Of a DNA stretch of 23,385 nucleotides, positions 7,584-14,338 are shown piece after piece (the first letter of the stretch is position 1; each line of letters starts with the position of its first letter). Origin of the DNA: CADEED01 sp964444835. Its GTDB lineage: Bacteria > Pseudomonadota > Gammaproteobacteria > Steroidobacterales > Steroidobacteraceae. A program made the position numbers and the translations under genes. The stretch spans positions 1 to 23,385 of the forward strand of contig CAYUIT010000053.1 of the NCBI GenBank assembly GCA_964444835.1. Direction: 5' to 3'. The notes beneath the pieces are model-generated. The model was not told where the DNA came from, did not search any database, and was given only the letters and a program-made list of their open reading frames with translations.

Positions 7584-9512
7584 TCAATCCTCCAAAACGG
7601 CGCGCCCGCGGCTCTCGACCTCCGCGCGGAGCCGACTTACGAAAGCTTCCGGGGACATTGTGCCGAGATCCTTGCCAGCAAGGGTGCGCACAGATAGCTG
7701 ATTCGCTGCGACTTCCTTATCGCCTGCCACCAAAAGATAGGGCACGCGTTGCAGCGTATGTTCGCGAATCTTAAAGCCCACCTTCTCGTTACGCAAGTCG
7801 CTAATGACTCGAACCCCCTGATTTCTAAGCGTTTCCACGACTTTTCGCACGTATTCGTCCTGGCGCTCGGTAATCGTCATGACAACGGCCTGATCCGGAG
7901 CGAGCCAAACGGGCAGCCGGCCGGCGAAATGCTCTAGCAAAATGCCGAAAAAACGCTCCAGCGAGCCAAAAATGGCCCGGTGGAGCATCACGGGCGTTTG
8001 TCGCTGACTGTGCTCGTCGATGTAGGTGGCGCCGAGCCGACCGGGCATATTGAGGTCTACCTGGAGCGTGCCGCACTGCCAGGTGCGGCCAATGGCATCG
8101 CGCAGATGAAACTCCAGTTTGGGCCCGTAGAACGCGCCCTCGCCGGGGTTGTATTCGCATTCCACGCCAGCCGCTTTGGCTGCAGCCTTGAGTGCCGCCT
8201 CGGAACGATCCCAAATCTCGTCCGAGCCCACGCGTTTCGGCGGCCGATCGGCAAACTTCACTTGCACGTCATCGAAACCGAAGTCGCGGTAGATCGACAT
8301 CAGCAGTTGAATGATGCGGACCGACTCCTCGGTAATCTGGCTCTCCGTGATGAAGATGTGCGCATCGTCTTGCGTGAACGCGCGCACGCGCATAAGGCCA
8401 TGCAACGCGCCCGACGGCTCGTAGCGATGCACCTTGCCGAACTCCGCAAAACGAATCGGTAGATCGCGGTAACTGCGAATGCCCTGTTTAAAAATCTGCA
8501 CGTGACCTGGGCAATTCATCGGCTTGATCGCGAACGTGCGCTCGTCGGGCGTCTTGGTGAGAAACATGTTCTCGCCAAATTTCTCGAGGTGGCCAGACTG
8601 CTGCCACAGCGTCGATTCCATGATTTCTGGCGCGTTCACTTCCTCGAATCCCGCCGCGGCCTGACGCTCGCGCATGAAGCCAATCAAGGTTTGGAACACG
8701 CGCCACCCTTTGGGGTGCCAAAACACCGCGCCGGGCGCTTCTTCTTGGAAATGGAATAGATCGAGTTCGCGGCCGATCTTGCGATGATCGCGCTTCTCCG
8801 CTTCTTCGAGACGATGAAGATAGGCTTTGAGATCTTTATCGTTGAGCCAAGCGGTGCCGTAGATTCGCTGCAGCATTTCGTTGCGCGAATCGCCGCGCCA
8901 ATAAGCGCCCGCCACTTTCATGAGCTTGAAAGCCTTCAGCTTGCCCGTCGACGGCACGTGCGGGCCGCGGCACAAGTCGAGCCAATTGCCTTGCCCGTAG
9001 AGCGAGATGTCCTCTTTCGCTGGAATGCTCGCGATGATCTCTGCTTTGTAGTGCTCGCCCATGCCTTTGAACAGGTCGACAGCGGCATCACGCGCCATGA
9101 CGCGGCGCTCGACTTTGAGATCTGCCGCTGAAATCTCGCGCATCTTGGCCTCGATCTTCTCGAGATCTTCCGGCGTAAACGGCCGCTTGTATGCGAAGTC
9201 GTAGTAAAAGCCGTCTTCGATCACCGGGCCAATCGTCACTTGCGCGTCGGGGAACAGCGCTTGCACCGCTTGAGCTAACAAGTGAGCCGTCGAATGCCGA
9301 ATGATGTCGAGCGCCGCAGGATCTTTTTCCGTAACGATCGCGAGCCGCGCGTCTTGCGCGATGACGTATGAGGTGTCGACGAGTTTGTCGTCGACGCGGC
9401 CGGCGATGGCCGCCTTGGCGAGGCCCGCGCCAATACTGGCGGCAACCTCCGCGACGGACACGGGTTGATCGAAGCTACGGTGACTGCCATCGGGCAGCGT
9501 AATGACTGGCAT
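7584..9512 (-). CDS. thrS: Threonyl-tRNA synthetase
   Basis: A cytoplasmic class II synthetase charging tRNA-Thr, with serine-clearing editing. From ATG at 9512 the protein has 642 residues, identical to E. coli ThrRS. Domains: TGS (1-61); editing domain with the HSTAH motif (His73, His77) and Cys181; catalytic core with zinc-ligand Cys334 in MNCPGH; C-terminal anticodon-binding domain (about 540-642). Longer upstream reading to 9839 runs antiparallel-free but non-conserved through the kinase gene and is rejected. The Shine-Dalgarno is weak. The 34-base gap to the kinase gene is short for an independent promoter plus leader, so transcription may start inside the kinase gene or read through from it. 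No E. coli-type tRNA-mimicking operator has room here. Confidence 0.98.
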   Translation of the reverse strand: MPVITLPDGSHRSFDQPVSVAEVAASIGAGLAKAAIAGRVDDKLVDTSYVIAQDARLAIVTEKDPAALDIIRHSTAHLLAQAVQALFPDAQVTIGPVIEDGFYYDFAYKRPFTPEDLEKIEAKMREISAADLKVERRVMARDAAVDLFKGMGEHYKAEIIASIPAKEDISLYGQGNWLDLCRGPHVPSTGKLKAFKLMKVAGAYWRGDSRNEMLQRIYGTAWLNDKDLKAYLHRLEEAEKRDHRKIGRELDLFHFQEEAPGAVFWHPKGWRVFQTLIGFMRERQAAAGFEEVNAPEIMESTLWQQSGHLEKFGENMFLTKTPDERTFAIKPMNCPGHVQIFKQGIRSYRDLPIRFAEFGKVHRYEPSGALHGLMRVRAFTQDDAHIFITESQITEESVRIIQLLMSIYRDFGFDDVQVKFADRPPKRVGSDEIWDRSEAALKAAAKAAGVECEYNPGEGAFYGPKLEFHLRDAIGRTWQCGTLQVDLNMPGRLGATYIDEHSQRQTPVMLHRAIFGSLERFFGILLEHFAGRLPVWLAPDQAVVMTITERQDEYVRKVVETLRNQGVRVISDLRNEKVGFKIREHTLQRVPYLLVAGDKEVAANQLSVRTLAGKDLGTMSPEAFVSRLRAEVESRGRAVLED

Positions 9513-9546
9513 GATGCTTTGCGGCTTGCGGATGAAGCCGCGTAGT

Positions 9547-11889
9547 TTACCGGGCTGCGGCGTCCGGCGCAGGAGCGAGTGGGAGCCAAAGCTCGAAGGT
9601 GGCCCCCTCGCCCGGCACGCTGTGTACCTCGGTGCGGCCCCGGTGCTTTTCAGCCACGAGTCGCACGAACGCGAGTCCAAGTCCAAGGCCCCCGGGATCT
9701 GGCGCGTCCACAGGCACGGCGCGTTGAAACGGCACGAAGAGCCCGCTCTGCTTGTCGACGGCAATCCCGGGACCGTTGTCACGTACGATGACGCCGGTCT
9801 CGCTGGCTCGGCGCTCGACACGCACGCCGACTTGCCCATTGAGCTGCGTGTATTTGACGGCGTTCGCCAGCAAATTCACGATCGCTCGCGTCAACAGATC
9901 GACCGATCCGTCGACCCAAATGGCTTCCTCCGGCAGCTTCGCAGTGAGCGTGATGCGCTTTGCTTCCGCTGCCGCCCACACCTCGTCGCGCGCTATCCGA
10001 ACCACGTCGCTCAAGTCGAGCGGCGCGAAATCGCGGGTTGAGGCAGCTTCCGCACGTGCCAGCGCTAGGAAGCCCTCGGTCAACGCCAGCGAGCGCGTGG
10101 CGAGCGATTCGACCTGCGCCGCGAATTCCGGCGTTGCGAGCGCACGTTGGGGCACCTGCTGCAAACGCGCCAGTGCGACCAGCGACGTGGCGGGACTGCG
10201 CATGTCGTGCGACAGAAACCGCATGAGGTCTTGTCGCTCGCGTAACGCACGCTTGAGCGGTGTCACATCGGCCAATACGACGATCAAGCTCGCGGTCGAA
10301 CTCTCCTCGTGTACGAAGCGCGCGATATCGACTAACAAATCGCGCCCGGCGCTATCGCGCACTTCGAGCGCGTATGGCGCACGCGCGGCAAGCGCGTCGA
10401 ACGATTCGCCTACCTCGCGCAACAGTGGCGCCAGAACCGTCTGCGCAGATTGCCCCGGCAACGTGCGATGGTCGCTCACTTGCAACAGCGTGCCCGCGCG
10501 CCCGTTGGCAAGGAGGATGCGCCCTTCCGCGGACACGACGAGCGTCCCGTCTGGCAGATTCGCAATGGTTGCCGCCAGAAACCGGCGCAGTGTTCGAAGC
10601 CGCGCGGCCGCTTGGCGCGCCAGCGCAATGCGATGCTCGACCACATCGCCGAAACGCTCGAGCGAAGCGCGCCCGGCCGGTTGCTTCATCGCATCGATCG
10701 CGTCGGTGTCACGCGCGACTTGAGTTAGCTCCTCATCGAGAAATCGTTGGGTTGCCTCGAGTCGTCGCCAACTCCACAGTGGGTACGCGATGGCAATGGC
10801 CGCAAGCAGCGGTGCGGGTGCAAACCACCAGTGGCCCGCTTGTAGGAGCCAATAGGCACCGCTCGCGACCAGCACTAGCATCACAACTACGAGAACGAGG
10901 GAACCGCGCGGCGACAGCCGTAGGAAACCCCAAAACAAGACTAACAACACCAGCGCACTTACGCCGTGCTGCCACCCAGGTGGCACATCGCGCAACAGCA
11001 CGCCGCTGCGCAACATCGCGAGCACGTTGGCGGTGATCTCAACACCCGCCATGGTGCGACTTTCACCCGACCGTGGAGTTGGGTACGAATCGCCGAGGCC
11101 TTGCGCGGTGGCGCCGATCAACAACGTCTTGCCCCGAATCTGTTCGGGTGCCAGCGAGCCTCGCAATAGCTCCGCGAAAGGCACCTGACGGATGTGCCCC
11201 GGCGGCCCCAGAAACGGAATTCGCACCCGGTAATCTCGCATCCAGCGGTCGCTACCTGCGCTCGGGGCTGGATGTCGCTCGCCCCGCAAGCCTCCGCGCG
11301 GCGTTTCGCCGAGGGCCTCGAGCGTCGCCAAAGCAAGATGGGACCACCGCGGCTCGCCGAGCCCTTCGCGCAAGAACACGCTCCGCGCAATACCATCGCG
11401 ATCGATCTCGAGGTGCACGTGCCCTAGGCCGCCCGCGGCGCTGCGAAGCGGCTCGATGGGCAACACTTCAGCGAGGCCTCCCGTCCGCGGATGCCGCTCA
11501 AGCGCAAGTGGTAGAACCGTCGGCCGCGTTCGATCCAGCGCTGCGGCTAACAACTCATCGTCGCCGGCGGATGCGTTATCCTCCTCGAGCAGCAACACGT
11601 CGAGGAGTACGGCGCGTGGCGCCAACGCGGCGAGTTGTTCGAGCCCCAGGGCCAGCGTTGCGCGGCGCCACGGCCAACGACCCAGCTCCGCGACACTCGC
11701 ATCATCGATCGCGACAATCAGTAAATCGTCCGGCGCGGGCGCGCTCGGCATGCTGAGATCGTAGACAATGTTGTTAGCGCGCCAGAGAATGTCGGTGGCA
11801 ATCGTAACGCTCGTCGCGACGATCAGTCCGATGAGCAGCCCAAACCACTGCCGTCGCAGCGGCCAACGTGAATCTGCGGCTGCGGTCAC
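9547..11889 (-). CDS. CHASE2-domain sensor histidine kinase
   Basis: A membrane sensor kinase, 780 residues from the GTG at 11889. Layout: one transmembrane helix (15-33), periplasmic CHASE2 domain (about 45-290), three more transmembrane helices (about 308-370), a PAS-like segment (about 440-540), a HisKA domain with the H-box FLSHDMRSP (His561), then HATPase_c with N-box NLLANAVKYT, G1 DNGPGI and G2 GLGLGLAF. All kinase motifs look functional. The start is ambiguous. GTG at 11889 makes a GTGA overlap with the FecR gene stop, which suits coupling; GTG at 11937 would add 16 residues. Neither has a good Shine-Dalgarno. The next gene upstream encodes a FecR protein, a known genomic partner of CHASE2 sensors, and a response regulator heads the operon. 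Confidence 0.93.
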   Translation of the reverse strand: MTAAADSRWPLRRQWFGLLIGLIVATSVTIATDILWRANNIVYDLSMPSAPAPDDLLIVAIDDASVAELGRWPWRRATLALGLEQLAALAPRAVLLDVLLLEEDNASAGDDELLAAALDRTRPTVLPLALERHPRTGGLAEVLPIEPLRSAAGGLGHVHLEIDRDGIARSVFLREGLGEPRWSHLALATLEALGETPRGGLRGERHPAPSAGSDRWMRDYRVRIPFLGPPGHIRQVPFAELLRGSLAPEQIRGKTLLIGATAQGLGDSYPTPRSGESRTMAGVEITANVLAMLRSGVLLRDVPPGWQHGVSALVLLVLFWGFLRLSPRGSLVLVVVMLVLVASGAYWLLQAGHWWFAPAPLLAAIAIAYPLWSWRRLEATQRFLDEELTQVARDTDAIDAMKQPAGRASLERFGDVVEHRIALARQAAARLRTLRRFLAATIANLPDGTLVVSAEGRILLANGRAGTLLQVSDHRTLPGQSAQTVLAPLLREVGESFDALAARAPYALEVRDSAGRDLLVDIARFVHEESSTASLIVVLADVTPLKRALRERQDLMRFLSHDMRSPATSLVALARLQQVPQRALATPEFAAQVESLATRSLALTEGFLALARAEAASTRDFAPLDLSDVVRIARDEVWAAAEAKRITLTAKLPEEAIWVDGSVDLLTRAIVNLLANAVKYTQLNGQVGVRVERRASETGVIVRDNGPGIAVDKQSGLFVPFQRAVPVDAPDPGGLGLGLAFVRLVAEKHRGRTEVHSVPGEGATFELWLPLAPAPDAAAR

Positions 11890-13502
11890 AGCAGCAGAAA
11901 CGGCACGAGCGTCGCGAGCGGCATCCAGCGAATCCACCGCGGTGGCGGCGTCTCAATTTGGCTTGCGCCACTCCAGGGTCCGACGTAGCCGTCGGCATCG
12001 GTCGCCTGAATGCGCACGTGATAAACGCCAGGACCGGTTGCACGCCAACGATGTGACGCTTGCGAGGTCGCGAGATCGGCTGACGTCGTCGCGAACTGCG
12101 GATCGCGACTGATCTGCACCCGAAAGGTTTGGCCGGGCTCGCTCGGCCAAGTGACGGCGATGTCGCGCGCGCCTTCGAGTGTGACCGTTGGCGCTGCGGG
12201 TAAGGCCTTCAGATCGAATCCGCGCGGTACGCTCCACTCGCCAGGCGCGCCGTCGCCGCGAACGGTGGCGACGCGCCAGAAATAGCGACCCGCAGCGAGC
12301 GCCTCAGCGCGGTGCCGCCCGGCCCCCACGACTGAGACCTCGCGCACGATGTTTGCGAAGGCTGCGTCGCTTGCGAGCTGTAGGCGAAAGTTGCTCGCGA
12401 CATCCGTTGCCTCCCACACGAGGTCCGCTTGCTCCCCGGACAGCTTACTGTCGGCACCCGGCTCCGCCAGCACCGGGGGCTCGGGCAACAACGCAACCCG
12501 GACACGCTGTACGCTGTCGTATCCTAACAAGGCGCGCTCATCGACGGCGTTGACGCGCAGCCAATACTCGCCATCGCTCACACCCGGGAGCCGCACTTGC
12601 GGCTCGCGACCACTCGCTTGTGCAACCACCTCGCGCAACTGCGCGTCGCGCGCGAGCTGCACGCGATACTCCACCGCCCCACTGACCGGCTGCACGGCCA
12701 CTAACAGCTCGCGCCGAGTCCATGGGTCGGCAATCGGATCCAGCACGGGCGCGGGTAACAATCGCACCGGCGGCGCGGGTGTCCCGGAGGCATCCGTCGT
12801 GGTACCGAAGCCGGCCGGTACCGCCACTTCTGACCGTCCCGCGACCGCCACCGTGCCCTCGGTCACTTCCGCGCCGGCCAGCGTTCGCTCGGCATCGAAC
12901 TGCGTGCGGAACTCGGTTCCCCGGACCGCACTCACTGCCACCGGCGTGGCGATCTCGAAGCGACCGACGGCGGGGTTGGGCGTGACTTGCGAATTGGCCC
13001 GTCCAGATTCGAGCCGCACCTGGGTATCGTGCTGGCGGATACCATCGTAGCGCCGCAGTCGCTGCACGACTAGCCGGCTATTGGCTTGCAAGATCAGCAA
13101 ACCACCGTCCGCAAAACGTAGCGTGACGAAGCCATCCGCGCCTGTCGTAACGATTGCGCCTTCGCCTAACAACTCACCGCGTGCTAGCGCGCGACCGTCG
13201 AACTGCGCGGTGCCGACCGTCTGCAGCACTTCGGCCGTGACGACGGATTGTCGCAACCAATCCTGCGGAATACGGATTGCAGTGCCGATGGGGATACGCT
13301 GCGGATTCGTAATGCGATTGCGCTGCTGCAGTTCGCGCCAACGGGCGGGGTTGACGAGCGCGCGTTGCGCAAAGCCGATCAACGTATCGCCAGCGCGCGC
13401 GCGGTAGATATACTCGGGTGACGCGGCATTTTGGCCGAAGCTCGCGCACGACAGCAGCACGCAGAGCGCCATGCCCAGACCTCGTCGTCCCCGCTGCCGC
13501 AT
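11886..13502 (-). CDS. LysM-FecR domain protein with fibronectin-like repeats
   Basis: A 538-residue exported protein. The N-terminus has a hydrophobic signal (9-24); Cys19 in LLSC is a poor lipobox. A LysM domain (about 31-78, YRARAGDTLIGFAQRALVNPARWRELQQ) should bind peptidoglycan. A FecR domain follows (about 95-220, with TTGADGFVTLRFADGG and VSAVRGTEFRTQ). Three repeats of about 85 residues with fibronectin-III-like patterns (EYRVQLARD, NFRLQLASD, TFRVQISRD) then run from about 265 to 520. The last 17 residues (WIRWMPLATLVPFLLL) are hydrophobic and could anchor the C-terminus. ATG at 13502 has AGGGGA nearby and lies nine bases after the regulator gene. It probably presents an envelope signal to the CHASE2 kinase encoded next; the ligand is unknown. 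Confidence 0.9.
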   Translation of the reverse strand: MRQRGRRGLGMALCVLLSCASFGQNAASPEYIYRARAGDTLIGFAQRALVNPARWRELQQRNRITNPQRIPIGTAIRIPQDWLRQSVVTAEVLQTVGTAQFDGRALARGELLGEGAIVTTGADGFVTLRFADGGLLILQANSRLVVQRLRRYDGIRQHDTQVRLESGRANSQVTPNPAVGRFEIATPVAVSAVRGTEFRTQFDAERTLAGAEVTEGTVAVAGRSEVAVPAGFGTTTDASGTPAPPVRLLPAPVLDPIADPWTRRELLVAVQPVSGAVEYRVQLARDAQLREVVAQASGREPQVRLPGVSDGEYWLRVNAVDERALLGYDSVQRVRVALLPEPPVLAEPGADSKLSGEQADLVWEATDVASNFRLQLASDAAFANIVREVSVVGAGRHRAEALAAGRYFWRVATVRGDGAPGEWSVPRGFDLKALPAAPTVTLEGARDIAVTWPSEPGQTFRVQISRDPQFATTSADLATSQASHRWRATGPGVYHVRIQATDADGYVGPWSGASQIETPPPRWIRWMPLATLVPFLLL

Positions 13503-13511
13503 CGTCGTCCC

Positions 13512-14210
13512 CTATTCGTTCGCGCGATCCGCGACCGACTCCAAACGATACCCGTAGCCGTAAACAGGTGACAAGCGCACACCATTGGCCGGCCCCAAGT
13601 CGAGCGCGGTGCGTAGCCGACTGACGTGGGTATCGACGGTCCGTGTCGTCGTGTTGGCACCGCGACCCCACACGGTTTCGAGCACGTGGGCCCGCGATAC
13701 CACCGTGCCCACACGTTGGAACAAGAACAGCGCCAACGCGAACTCGCGTGGCGACAACTCCACCGGCTTGCCGTGCAGGCTGACCACTCGCTGCTGCAAA
13801 TCGAATTCGTACGGGGGCATCGAGAGCTGTGTGTCTGGGCGACTGCTCCGCGTGCGCCGCGTCAACGCCCCGATGCGCGCCAAGAGTTCACGTTCGCGGG
13901 CAGGCTTGATGAGGTAGTCATCAGCGCCGGCTTCAAGCGCAAGGACGATATCTTCTTCCGAATCGCGGTGCGTGAGAAATAGCACGGGCGTATGCCCCTC
14001 GCGACGATTGCGAAACGCGCGCAGTGTTTCAAGGCCGCTACCGTCGGGCACCTCCCAATCGAGTACGAGCACGTCGTAGCTCTCATGCGAAAGGTCGGTC
14101 AGTAGTGCTCGGCCCGTCGTAAAGAGGCGCACGGAGTGGCCGGCCGCCTCCAGGACATGAGCCATCCATTGCGCTTGATTCGAATCGTCTTCGAGCAGTG
14201 CGATCCGCAT
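13512..14210 (-). CDS. OmpR/PhoB-family response regulator
   Basis: A 232-residue two-domain regulator, the presumed partner of the CHASE2 kinase two genes downstream. The receiver domain (1-118) keeps the acidic pair Asp8/Asp9, phosphoacceptor Asp51, Thr80 and Lys102, so it should be phosphorylated normally. The C-terminal winged helix (about 130-227) has the OmpR-family signature: LSPREFALALFLFQRVGTVVSR, the recognition region RTVDTHVSRLR and the closing YGYGYRL. It is first in the operon. Upstream, in the divergent intergenic region, a tandem direct repeat fits the binding mode of such regulators, which suggests control of its own operon and of the PAS-GGDEF-EAL gene. Confidence 0.95.
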   Translation of the reverse strand: MRIALLEDDSNQAQWMAHVLEAAGHSVRLFTTGRALLTDLSHESYDVLVLDWEVPDGSGLETLRAFRNRREGHTPVLFLTHRDSEEDIVLALEAGADDYLIKPARERELLARIGALTRRTRSSRPDTQLSMPPYEFDLQQRVVSLHGKPVELSPREFALALFLFQRVGTVVSRAHVLETVWGRGANTTTRTVDTHVSRLRTALDLGPANGVRLSPVYGYGYRLESVADRANE

Positions 14211-14240
14211 GTGCCGTGTTCGCGTTGTCAGGGCATAACT

Positions 14241-14280
14241 GTAACGATTTTTGACAGTGTCGTAACAGTTGTTGGCAGTG
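14241..14280. promoter_or_regulatory. Tandem direct repeat, candidate operator of the adjacent OmpR-type regulator
   Basis: Two 19-base units, GTAACGATTTTTGACAGTG (14241-14259) and GTAACAGTTGTTGGCAGTG (14262-14280), match at 15 of 19 positions and repeat every 21 bases, two helical turns. They lie between the divergent regulator and PAS-GGDEF-EAL genes. OmpR/PhoB-family regulators bind head-to-tail half-sites, often of the TGTnA/TGACA type, so this is the best operator candidate. Unit 1 also contains TTGACA (14251-14256), but no good -10 lies 16-18 bases after it. Repeats are seen; binding is inferred. Confidence 0.5.
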
Positions 14281-14338
14281 GTTTGAGCGGCACCACTGAA
14301 TACTGCGCGCCTCGAATCGGGACCGGTTCAGGTGGGAA

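Noticed and set aside
9513..9839. N-terminal extension of ThrRS to 9839
   Set aside because: It overlaps the kinase gene's HATPase region and is not conserved. ATG at 9512 gives exactly the normal 642 residues.
9752..10723. 323-residue open frame on the plus strand opposite the histidine kinase
   Set aside because: Low-complexity Arg/Ser/Ala protein; the kinase motifs on the other strand are unmistakable.
14251..14279. Promoter with TTGACA at 14251 as -35 for the GGDEF-EAL gene
   Set aside because: No acceptable -10 at 16-18 bases. The word is better explained as part of the tandem repeat.
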